From NCBI GenBank assembly GCA_902538695.1, contig CACBGC010000022.1:1-13040 (forward strand): a stretch of DNA of 13,040 nt. Direction: 5' to 3'. This stretch comes from an uncultured Synechococcaceae cyanobacterium. GTDB lineage: Bacteria > Cyanobacteriota > Cyanobacteriia > PCC-6307 > Cyanobiaceae. Below, piece by piece: positions 5,305 to 11,869 of this stretch. Numbering within the stretch: the first letter of the stretch is position 1; the number at the start of each line of letters is the position of its first letter. The translations under genes were made by a program, and so were the position numbers. The notes below the pieces were generated by a model. That model saw only the letters and a list, made by a program, of their open reading frames with translations. It had not been told where the DNA came from and ran no database searches.

Positions 5305-7050
5305 TTAGCTCTTTACAATTCTAGTAGCTAGTTCTCTTTCCCAAAGTTTTTTATATAGCCCATTCACTTTTACTAAATCTTTATGAGCTCCTTCTTGTAC
5401 TATTTCTCCTTTTTCCATTACTAAAACCCTATCACAGGTAGCTGCAACAGAAAGTTGGTGACTAATCATTATGATTGTTTTATTACTTCTATCACTCATT
5501 TCCTCTATTATTCTTGCTGCTGTTTTATTATCTACGCTTGCTAAAGCATCATCCAGAACAACAATAGGAGAATTAACAAGTAGTGCTCTTCCTAGTGCAG
5601 TTCTTTGCCTTTGTCCACCACTTAATGTAATACCTCTTTCACCAACAATTGTTTTAAATCTTTGTGGAAAACTATTGATATCATCAATTAATCCAGCTTT
5701 TGTAGCACTTTCTTTAACTAAATATTTAGAAGCTTTGGGTTCTCCAAAACTTAGGTTTTCTGAGATTGTAGAAGTAAATAAGAAAGCTTCTTGAGGAACG
5801 ATTGAAATATTTTTTCTAAGATCGCTTAATTTTAATGTTTTCACATCAATTTCATCTAAAAATAATTGATTATCTGGAATTTCGATAGTCCGTCCTAGAG
5901 ACTTCGCTAGAGTTGTCTTGCCACAACCAACTGGGCCAACTATTGCAATAAGTTCTCCAGGATAAATTTTGAAATTGAGATTATTTAATGAATTAAATTT
6001 TGATCCTGGATACTTAATTGTTAAATTTTTAGCTTCTAAGAAACCTTTAACCTTTCTTTTTAAAAATTTAGTTTCTGCTCTATCTACAATATTTGGGTTG
6101 TTCTGAAGTATCTCTTCAACACGATCTAAACTTACTTGACCAAGTTGAAAAGTATTTAAGGTAAAACCCAATAGAGCTGTTGGGAAGACAAGTCTTTCTA
6201 CATATAGAATTAAAGCTACTAAACCACCTATCGTAATAAATCCACTCTCTAATTGAAAAGTTCCTAATGATAATAAAATTAATAATGAAATTGAGGAAAT
6301 CCCTTGTAATAAAGGGAATAGAGTACTCGCTGTTCTTGCAAGTTTTATCGCTGAATTTCGATAGTCATTATTATATATTTTAAATTCTTTTTTCTCGGCA
6401 TTCTCTTGGGCATAAATTTTAATGGCGCTTATGCCAGAAAGATCTTCTTGTATTAGATCACTAAGTTTTGATAATGATTCTTGTTGAGCTTTTCTTTGTT
6501 TAACCATTCTGCCGCCAAATAGACTTACAATTCCAAGGATTAATGGAAATATCATTAAAGCTGATATTGTTAATGTTTTATTTATCGAAAACATTGAAGG
6601 GATAGTGAATGAATAAGCTAAGACAATATTGCACAAGCTTAAAACTGTAAAACCCAAAAGCCTTCTTATGTTTTCAACATCGCTTGTAGCTCTACTAATA
6701 ATGTCTCCACTACCTTTTTTTTGAATCCATTCTGGATCTTGAATAAGTAAATGGTCAAAAAGTTTTTGACGAAGATTTACCTCTACTTTTCTACCTATGC
6801 CGAAGACAATTTGTCTTGAAAATAATCTAATTAAACCCATAAAAGTTGCTAAAAATATTAACCATAAAGATTTAGAAATAACAAAATCCGAAGAAAACCC
6901 ATTTTGTAATTGGTCAATTATATTTTTTACTTCTAGGGGTATTACAACACTTAGTATATTTACTATTAAGAGAGAGAAAGCTCCATATAAAAATTCTTTT
7001 TTGTAAGGTCTTAGATATTTAGATATAACTTTTATCTTTAAATTTTTCAT
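5305..7050 (-). CDS. ABC exporter half-transporter (MsbA/MdlB-type, TMD-NBD fusion)
   Basis: A 581-aa type IV ABC exporter with an N-terminal six-helix membrane domain (about 20-310) fused to one ATPase domain (about 335-575). Visible motifs are Walker A GPVGCGKT (372-379), Q-loop Q420 in VPQEAFLF, signature LSGGQRQR (476-483), Walker B VVLD (497-500), D-loop ASVD, and switch His H531 in ISHQ. The residue after Walker B, normally the catalytic Glu, is Asp (D501, VVLDDALASVD). The same DDAL pattern occurs in MdlA/YheI-type subunits, which form heterodimers with one weakened ATP site. The partner or homodimer state cannot be told here. Substrate is unknown; lipids, peptides or drugs are all possible for this group. 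It is divergent from the DUF3288 gene across 80 nt (to its preferred start) and precedes msrA. Confidence 0.9.
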   Translation of the reverse strand: MKNLKIKVISKYLRPYKKEFLYGAFSLLIVNILSVVIPLEVKNIIDQLQNGFSSDFVISKSLWLIFLATFMGLIRLFSRQIVFGIGRKVEVNLRQKLFDHLLIQDPEWIQKKGSGDIISRATSDVENIRRLLGFTVLSLCNIVLAYSFTIPSMFSINKTLTISALMIFPLILGIVSLFGGRMVKQRKAQQESLSKLSDLIQEDLSGISAIKIYAQENAEKKEFKIYNNDYRNSAIKLARTASTLFPLLQGISSISLLILLSLGTFQLESGFITIGGLVALILYVERLVFPTALLGFTLNTFQLGQVSLDRVEEILQNNPNIVDRAETKFLKRKVKGFLEAKNLTIKYPGSKFNSLNNLNFKIYPGELIAIVGPVGCGKTTLAKSLGRTIEIPDNQLFLDEIDVKTLKLSDLRKNISIVPQEAFLFTSTISENLSFGEPKASKYLVKESATKAGLIDDINSFPQRFKTIVGERGITLSGGQRQRTALGRALLVNSPIVVLDDALASVDNKTAARIIEEMSDRSNKTIIMISHQLSVAATCDRVLVMEKGEIVQEGAHKDLVKVNGLYKKLWERELATRIVKS

Positions 7051-7130
7051 TTTATTTTGCCGATATGATTAAGATAATGTTTCATTTTTGAATATGTGAG
7101 CTAATTTTATAAATGATTCAGTATTTATTC

Positions 7131-7427
7131 ATGGGTAACGAGCAAACTCATCCATTACACGAAACAGACAAGAACATTATAGATTCCATTATCACTAAAA
7201 AAACACCAGAAGATCTTGACTATATAAATTTAGCTAGATTAATAAATCGATATAGCAATTTCCCAGGAGAAATTGAAATTAAAAACGATATTGAAAAAAT
7301 TTTAAATTTTTGGAAGATCACAAAAAACGAACTTTTTTCAAAAACAAAAATAATTTGGTCAAAAAGCTTCAGGCCTTCTAATACAAATAAAGATTTAGTT
7401 GGCTCAGGTTTTGATACCTCAAATTGA
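7131..7427 (+). CDS. DUF3288 family protein
   Basis: A 98-aa soluble protein. The segments EQTHPLHETDKNIIDSI (3-19), LARLINRYSNFPG (about 35-47) and DIEKILNFWKITKNELFSKT match the cyanobacterial DUF3288 pattern (EQ-HP-x-T/SD-x-x-I/VD ... LARLRxRYxxFPG ... L-x-x-W-x-x-T-x-x-x-LFxxT). Its function is not known; it is restricted to cyanobacteria and plastid lineages as far as I recall. ATG 7131 is preferred because family members begin a few residues before the EQ-HP motif. An in-frame ATG at 7113 would add MIQYLF. Neither has a clear Shine-Dalgarno. It sits 33 nt before trpD on the same strand, with no sign of a shared function. Confidence 0.8.
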   Translation: MGNEQTHPLHETDKNIIDSIITKKTPEDLDYINLARLINRYSNFPGEIEIKNDIEKILNFWKITKNELFSKTKIIWSKSFRPSNTNKDLVGSGFDTSN

Positions 7428-7460
7428 ATTTTATCTGCATAATTTTTCTTCCACAAATAA

Positions 7461-8513
7461 ATGTCTTCTAATCTATCAAACGCTGAAATCTTAAATAATT
7501 TGTTGGAGGGAAGGGACCTTGATGAATTAACCTCCAGATCTTTAATGCAAAGATGGCTTAATGATGAAATTTCAGATGTTGAAACTGGAGCCTTCTTGAG
7601 TGCTTTGAGAGCTAAGAGCTCAACTGGTGTTGAACTAAGTTCTATGGCTGAGGAACTCTTAAATGTTTGTGAATTGCCTATTAAAAGACCAAATTTGTAT
7701 TTAGTTGATACTTGTGGAACGGGAGGTGATGGAGCTAATACGTTTAATATTTCAACTGCAGTAGCGTTTGTGGCTGCATCTTGTGGTGTAAAAATTGCAA
7801 AACACGGAAATAAAAGTGCTAGTGGGAAAGTTGGCTCCGCAGATGTTTTGTTAAATCTTGGTTTGAATTTAAATTGTTCATTAGAAAAAGTTATCAATGC
7901 TGTAAGTGAAGTTGGAATAACTTTTTTATTTGCACCTGTTTGGCATAAATCTTTGATAAAACTGGCTCCTTTAAGAAAGACCCTTGGGATAAGAACAGTA
8001 TTTAATCAACTCGGCCCTTTGGTAAATCCTCTAAGACCTAATGCTCAAGTTTTAGGTGTTGCTTCTGAGGATCTTTTAAGGCCTATGGGAAGTGCGCTTT
8101 TAAAAATGGGTATGAATAGAGCAGTAGTCGTTCATGGTTCTGGCGGCCTTGATGAAGCTTCGCTCCAAGGCGAAAATAAAGTGGTGTTTATTGAAAATGG
8201 TGAATTAAGGTTTTCAGAAATAAATATTTTAGATTTTAATCATGAAAATATTGCTAATGAAAAGCTAGTGGTTTCTGATTGTGAGTCCAATGAGGAAATA
8301 TTAAAGTCTGTTCTAATTGGTTCTGGAAAAAAATCTCATATGCAGGTTGTTGCCTTGAATACTTCCTTAGTTCTTTGGGCCGCAGGAATTGTAGATGACT
8401 TAAATGAAGGATTTAATAAAGCTTTATTTTCGATAAATCAAGGAGAGCCTTGGAAAAAGTTTTTACTTTTAAAAAATTATTTATCCTCAAATCAATTGCA
8501 ATATAATGATTAA
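7461..8513 (+). CDS. trpD: Anthranilate phosphoribosyltransferase
   Basis: A 350-aa enzyme of tryptophan synthesis. It transfers the phosphoribosyl group of PRPP to anthranilate to form phosphoribosyl-anthranilate. The N-terminal helical domain (1-75) is followed by the glycine-rich PRPP loop DTCGTGGDG (83-91). Then come NISTA (96-100) and KHGNKSASGKVGSADVL (114-130), both family signatures, and LGPLVNPL further on. Length is standard. The start ATG 7461 has no Shine-Dalgarno but gives the expected N-terminus. The last codons overlap carA by 8 nt in a different frame, which suggests translational coupling between tryptophan and carbamoyl-phosphate genes. No leader peptide or attenuator is visible upstream, and other trp genes are not in this window. 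Confidence 0.96.
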   Translation: MSSNLSNAEILNNLLEGRDLDELTSRSLMQRWLNDEISDVETGAFLSALRAKSSTGVELSSMAEELLNVCELPIKRPNLYLVDTCGTGGDGANTFNISTAVAFVAASCGVKIAKHGNKSASGKVGSADVLLNLGLNLNCSLEKVINAVSEVGITFLFAPVWHKSLIKLAPLRKTLGIRTVFNQLGPLVNPLRPNAQVLGVASEDLLRPMGSALLKMGMNRAVVVHGSGGLDEASLQGENKVVFIENGELRFSEINILDFNHENIANEKLVVSDCESNEEILKSVLIGSGKKSHMQVVALNTSLVLWAAGIVDDLNEGFNKALFSINQGEPWKKFLLLKNYLSSNQLQYND

Positions 8514-9645
8514 TAAATACAAGAAAAATGCAAAATTAGTTTTAAATAATGGAAATGTATTCCCTGGATTTTATTTTGGTGCTTCTGGTACAGCTATTGG
8601 TGAAATAGTATTTAATACTGGAATGACGGGGTATCAAGAAGTTATTACTGATCCAAGTTATTACGGGCAAATATTAACATTTACTTATCCCGAAATTGGA
8701 AACACTGGTGTAAATTTTGAAGATTCAGAATCTAATACTAATGTTAAGGGGATAATTGTTAGAAATTTTTCATCTAATAACAGCAATTGGAGATCTAAAA
8801 AGAACTTCAATCAATGGTTAGTTGAAAAAAATATAGTAGGTCTTCATGGAATTGATACTAGAGCTCTTGTTAAAATTTTAAGATCTAATGGATCTATGAA
8901 TGGGGTTATTACCTCTGAAGATATAAATGTAGAAAGTTGTTTAAAGATGATTCATGATACCCCAAAGATGGAGGGGTTGAATTTATCAAAAGTAGTCTCA
9001 ACAAAAAAACAATATTTGTGGAAAAGTCATACACAAACAATTTTTGATTTAAGAAAAAGATATTCTGATTCGTCCAAAAAATTAAAAATAGTAGCAATTG
9101 ATTTTGGAATTAAAAATTCAATTCTAAATAGACTTGTATCCCATGGTTGTGAAGTTTTGGTTTTACCTTCTAAGTCCTCTCTTAATGATGTTCTTTCTAA
9201 TAAGCCGGATGGTATATTTTTCTCAAATGGTCCAGGCGATCCTTCTTCTGTTTCTGAAGGTATAGACTTAGCAAAATCACTCATTGAATATGGTGTAATA
9301 CCTATGTTTGGTATTTGCCTTGGCCACCAAATATTTGGATTAGCATTAGGAGGTTCTACTTATAAATTACCTTTTGGACATCGTGGTTTAAATCATCCTT
9401 GTGGAGAAAATAATAAAATTGAGATAACTAGTCAGAATCATGGTTTTGCTATTGATCCTAATTCTCTATCTAAGGAAATAGTTAAAATCACCCACTATAA
9501 CCTTAACGATAATACTGTGGCTGGACTAGAGGTTTATAATAAGCCTATATTTAGCGTGCAATATCATCCAGAAGCAGGACCTGGCCCACATGATTCAGAT
9601 TATTTATTTAAAAAATTTGTTTCTCTAATGTTAGAAAGATGTTGA
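8506..9645 (+). CDS. carA: Carbamoyl-phosphate synthase small subunit (glutamine amidotransferase)
   Basis: A 379-aa subunit that hydrolyses glutamine and passes ammonia to CarB for carbamoyl phosphate, the precursor of arginine and pyrimidines. The N-terminal CPSase domain includes FNTGMTGYQEVITDPSY (36-52) and GLHGIDTRALVKILR (112-126). The C-terminal class I amidotransferase domain has SNGPGDP (240-246) and the nucleophile C271 in GICLGHQ. It also has GHRGLNHP (291-298) and the H354/E356 pair in QYHPEAGPGPHDSD. All catalytic residues are present and length is normal. ATG 8506 lies inside the end of trpD. carB is not adjacent on the downstream side; the next gene is unrelated. Confidence 0.97.
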   Translation: MINKYKKNAKLVLNNGNVFPGFYFGASGTAIGEIVFNTGMTGYQEVITDPSYYGQILTFTYPEIGNTGVNFEDSESNTNVKGIIVRNFSSNNSNWRSKKNFNQWLVEKNIVGLHGIDTRALVKILRSNGSMNGVITSEDINVESCLKMIHDTPKMEGLNLSKVVSTKKQYLWKSHTQTIFDLRKRYSDSSKKLKIVAIDFGIKNSILNRLVSHGCEVLVLPSKSSLNDVLSNKPDGIFFSNGPGDPSSVSEGIDLAKSLIEYGVIPMFGICLGHQIFGLALGGSTYKLPFGHRGLNHPCGENNKIEITSQNHGFAIDPNSLSKEIVKITHYNLNDNTVAGLEVYNKPIFSVQYHPEAGPGPHDSDYLFKKFVSLMLERC

Positions 9646-9672
9646 CATATTGTTTTCTTTTGATTTGATAAT
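9642..9672 (+). promoter_or_regulatory. Possible promoter for the STAS gene (TTGACA ... GATAAT)
   Basis: A perfect TTGACA -35 hexamer (9642-9647) overlaps the carA stop. GATAAT (9667-9672) follows with a long 19-nt spacer, or TTGATA (9665-9670) with 17. Either would give a leader of about 25-35 nt ending in the strong ribosome-binding site of the next gene. The -10 matches are imperfect in AT-rich sequence, so this is only a candidate. Confidence 0.35.
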
Positions 9673-9695
9673 TACATTTGATATATTAATTTTTT

Positions 9696-9700
9696 GGAGG
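9696..9700 (+). promoter_or_regulatory. Strong Shine-Dalgarno GGAGG before a non-ATG start
   Basis: GGAGG stands 6 nt before ATC 9707 and 9 nt before ATA 9710, ideal distances, but 72 nt before the first in-frame ATG (9773). It is the strongest ribosome-binding site I noticed at any gene start in this window, and it argues that translation begins at 9707 or 9710. Confidence 0.7.
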
Positions 9701-9706
9701 TATTAG

Positions 9707-10072
9707 ATCATAGAAGATTTCCAGAAGTTAACCGTTTCTTTAAGAGGAAACCTTGAGGTTAAAGCAAACATTATGGTTTTTACTTTTAAAGGCCAACTTG
9801 ATGCTTTCTCAGAAAAACAATTTAAGACTTTTGTTACTAATAATTTAAAAAATGTCCTTCCATTCGTTATTGACCTTACAAAAATAGATTTTTTAGATTC
9901 CTCTGGCCTTGGAGCACTTGTTCAAACTGCAAAAGAATGCAAAAAGTCGAAACTTGGGTTTTCTGTCGTTGGCAATTCGAGAGTAGCCCAAACAATTAAA
10001 CTTGTTCGTTTAGGAGATTTTCTTAATTTGAAGTCAAGTCTTGAAGATGCATTAAATTTTTTAAAGAATTGA
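9707..10072 (+). CDS. STAS-domain anti-sigma factor antagonist-like protein with non-canonical start (ATC or ATA)
   Basis: The STAS domain has FTFKGQLDAFSEKQF as the second strand and first helix, VIDLTKIDFLDSSGLGALV as core, and a C-terminal GDFLNL...ALNFL helix. DSSG carries the serine that partner kinases phosphorylate in SpoIIAA/RsbV proteins (the first Ser, residue 65 counting from 9707). Starting at ATG 9773 gives 99 aa but loses the first beta-strand (LTVSLRGNLEVKANI). This strand is encoded in the same frame from 9707 with no ATG, GTG or TTG; an in-frame TAG at 9704-9706 bounds it. GGAGG is well placed for ATC 9707 (121 aa) or ATA 9710 (120 aa). Family role: binding an anti-sigma factor to free a sigma factor. 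No kinase or PP2C phosphatase gene is adjacent, so the partner is unknown. Its stop overlaps the next start. Confidence 0.8.
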   Translation: MIEDFQKLTVSLRGNLEVKANIMVFTFKGQLDAFSEKQFKTFVTNNLKNVLPFVIDLTKIDFLDSSGLGALVQTAKECKKSKLGFSVVGNSRVAQTIKLVRLGDFLNLKSSLEDALNFLKN

Positions 10073-10467
10073 ATTATTGGATTCAAAACTTGGTTCCATA
10101 TGGATCTCCCGAGGATATAGGTGTTATTCAACTTGCTTGGCTTGGAGATTCAGTATGGGAACTCCATCAAAGACTGAGGCATGTTCATTTCCCTTTAAAA
10201 TCTAAAGATCTCCATTTATCTGTAGTAAACGAAGTAAAAGCAAAATCCCAGTCAAATTCATTAAGTCAAATTGAACATTTATTAAATTCATATGAAATAG
10301 ATTTAATTAGGCGTGCTAGAAATAAAACAAAGAGATATCCAAAATCTTCAGACCCCGCCATATACTCAAGAGCAACTGGTTTTGAAACACTTATTGGGTG
10401 GCTATTTTTAAAAGATCCTCAAAGATTATCAACACTTTTTGAATATTTAGAATTAAAAATGAATTGA
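10069..10467 (+). CDS. mrnC: Mini-ribonuclease III (MrnC)
   Basis: A 132-aa RNase III-like catalytic domain without an RNA-binding domain, normal for Mini-III. In Bacillus subtilis this enzyme trims double-stranded ends of 23S rRNA precursors; cyanobacteria and plastids have homologues. Signatures are QLAWLGDSVWEL (21-32) with metal-binding D27, KAKSQ (57-61), RRARNKTKR (81-89), and YSRATGFETLIGWLFL (99-114) with E106, the second catalytic acid. The start is TTG 10069, overlapping the TGA of the STAS gene (TTGA), a coupling arrangement. No alternative ATG exists near the conserved N-terminus. Directly downstream, 4 nt away, is an rRNA methyltransferase-family gene, which supports a role in 23S rRNA maturation. 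Confidence 0.9.
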   Translation: MNYWIQNLVPYGSPEDIGVIQLAWLGDSVWELHQRLRHVHFPLKSKDLHLSVVNEVKAKSQSNSLSQIEHLLNSYEIDLIRRARNKTKRYPKSSDPAIYSRATGFETLIGWLFLKDPQRLSTLFEYLELKMN

Positions 10468-10471
10468 ATTT

Positions 10472-11476
10472 ATGAAAAAATCTTCAAATAAATTTCGCGG
10501 AAAAAATAATAAAGATTCCCAAAAAAATTCTGATTTTGGTTATTTCTCAAAAAATACAAATCGTTCGGAAAACAATAATAGATTTTTGAACAAATCACCT
10601 AATAATAAGAAAGTAGAAAATTTAAAAAAAAATGATGAAAATAATGCATTTTCGTCTTTAAAAAGAAGAAATCCAAGATTTAAATCTAATACAGAATTTC
10701 CTAATAAAAATTCTGATACTCATCAAGAGTTTTCTAATAGGAGAAATTTTGATGATTGGATATGGGGTAAACATTCGGTTTATGAGGCCCTTAGTAGTGA
10801 AAGAGCGATTAATAGGATTTGGTGTACTTCGGAAATTTTTTCTTCAGACAAATTCTATATTTTGCTTAAGGATTTCAAATCAAAAGGAGTTCTTATTGAA
10901 GAAGTTTCTTGGAATAGGCTTTCACAATTGACATATGGGGCTTCACATCAAGGTGTTGCATTGCAGTTGGCATGCTCTAAAACAATATCTCTAGAACAAC
11001 TAATCGATTTTTCTAAACACAACTGTCAAAATCCTATAATAGTTGCATTAGACGGTATAACTGATCCTCATAATGTTGGTGCGATCATAAGATCAGCGGA
11101 AGCATTTGATTGCAAGGGTGTAATCATTCCTCAGAGAAGATCTGCAGGATTGACAGGAACAGTCGCCAAGGTAGCTGCAGGAGCCTTAGAACACCTTCAT
11201 GTAAGTAGAGTTGTCAACCTAAATAGAGCTCTTGAGGAACTTAAGAAAAATGGTTTTCTTGTTGTTGGCTTATCTGGAGATAGTAAAATATCTATCTCAA
11301 ATTTTCAGGAAAAAGCTCCTATGGTAGTTGTCGTTGGCTCTGAAAATAAAGGTATTTCTTTGCTAACTCAAAAAAAATGCGATTTTATTTTAAGTATTTC
11401 TCTTAAAGGTAAGACTTCAAGTTTAAATGCTTCTGTAGCGGCGGCTATATCTCTATTTCACTTGACAGGTAAATAA
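10472..11476 (+). CDS. rlmB: TrmH/RlmB-family 23S rRNA 2'-O-methyltransferase with Asn/Lys-rich N-terminal extension
   Basis: A 334-aa SPOUT methyltransferase. Residues 93-165 form the substrate-binding domain (WIWGKHSVYEAL, then ASHQGVALQ). The knotted catalytic domain has motif 1 LDGITDPHNVGAIIRSAEAF (193-212, with N201), motif 2 VVVGSENKGI (286-295), and motif 3 TSSLNASVAAAI (315-326), which bind S-adenosylmethionine. RlmB proteins methylate the ribose of G2251 in the 23S rRNA peptidyl-transferase P loop; the exact target here is inferred from group-3 TrmH likeness. About 90 residues before the domain are low complexity, rich in Asn, Lys, Ser and Arg, and probably disordered and RNA-binding. 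This makes the protein longer than the E. coli one (about 243 aa). It lies 4 nt after mrnC and is probably translated from the same mRNA. Confidence 0.88.
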   Translation: MKKSSNKFRGKNNKDSQKNSDFGYFSKNTNRSENNNRFLNKSPNNKKVENLKKNDENNAFSSLKRRNPRFKSNTEFPNKNSDTHQEFSNRRNFDDWIWGKHSVYEALSSERAINRIWCTSEIFSSDKFYILLKDFKSKGVLIEEVSWNRLSQLTYGASHQGVALQLACSKTISLEQLIDFSKHNCQNPIIVALDGITDPHNVGAIIRSAEAFDCKGVIIPQRRSAGLTGTVAKVAAGALEHLHVSRVVNLNRALEELKKNGFLVVGLSGDSKISISNFQEKAPMVVVVGSENKGISLLTQKKCDFILSISLKGKTSSLNASVAAAISLFHLTGK

Positions 11477-11512
11477 TTTTTATTGTTAATTATCACTTTT
11501 TTCAAAGACTAC

Positions 11513-11518
11513 TATAAT
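11513..11518 (+). promoter_or_regulatory. Likely -10 box (TATAAT) for the DUF1816 gene
   Basis: A perfect TATAAT lies in the 147-nt gap after rlmB. The -35 is poor (TATCAC at 11491-11496, 16-nt spacer), which is usual in this group. Transcription would begin near 11525, giving a leader of about 100 nt that contains the inverted repeat at 11531-11583. Confidence 0.45.
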
Positions 11519-11530
11519 GTTGTTGTTTCA

Positions 11531-11583
11531 ATACAATTTTATGATTAATAAAAAATTATTGAATTTTAACTACAAAATTGTAT
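11531..11583 (+). repeat. 10-bp perfect inverted repeat in the leader before DUF1816
   Basis: ATACAATTTT (11531-11540) and AAAATTGTAT (11574-11583) are exact reverse complements separated by 33 nt. Inside lies a second small palindrome, AATAA-AAAA-TTATT. As RNA it could form a weak nested hairpin starting just after the predicted transcription start; as DNA it could be a two-site operator. The stem is AT-only apart from one G-C pair, so stability is modest. Confidence 0.45.
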
Positions 11584-11623
11584 AGAATTTAACAAGAATT
11601 ATAGATCTAACAGGCCAAAAAAA

Positions 11624-11839
11624 TTGATTAGAAATTTTGGAAACAAACTCGGTTTAGCCTGGTGGGCTAAAATCGAGACAGATCAACCTAGTAGCACCTA
11701 CTGGTTCGGCCCATTTATTACTAAACGTAGTTTAAAAGAAAATATGCCTTCTTTTATCAAAGATCTTTCTGATGAAGGTTCAAAAAATATTAGACACAGT
11801 TTGATACGTTGCAAGAAAGAAGAACCATTAACTGTTTGA
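11624..11839 (+). CDS. DUF1816 family small protein
   Basis: A 71-aa protein. LGLAWWAKIETDQPSSTYWFGPF (9-31) is the hallmark of cyanobacterial DUF1816 (LAWWVEI-T-PxCxYYFGPF), followed by FIKDLSDEG (44-52), the family's 'YIEDLxxEG' helix, and a basic end IRCKKEEP. Function is unknown. Start TTG 11624 is the only ordinary start codon: the frame stays open upstream to a TAA at 11567 but holds no ATG, GTG or TTG. AGG at 11612-11614 is a weak ribosome-binding site at acceptable distance. The family is short (about 70-95 aa), so this is close to full length. It stands between rlmB (147 nt) and gatA (30 nt) and may be co-transcribed with gatA. Confidence 0.8.
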   Translation: MIRNFGNKLGLAWWAKIETDQPSSTYWFGPFITKRSLKENMPSFIKDLSDEGSKNIRHSLIRCKKEEPLTV

Positions 11840-11869
11840 TAGCAATGATTTTAAGAAATAAATAAAGAA

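Noticed and set aside
5471..5794. 107-codon + strand frame across the ABC ATPase domain
   Set aside because: Its hydrophobic start is the complement of the Walker B and signature region of the exporter. No independent evidence.
7051..7112. Divergent promoter between the ABC exporter and DUF3288
   Set aside because: Transcription must start here, but the GATAAT-like and TATAAA-like matches lack -35 partners and I cannot choose among them.
7220..7897. 225-codon open frame on the minus strand across DUF3288 and trpD
   Set aside because: It lies opposite two recognised genes, including the PRPP loop of trpD, and its translation shows no domain or start context. It is an antisense shadow.
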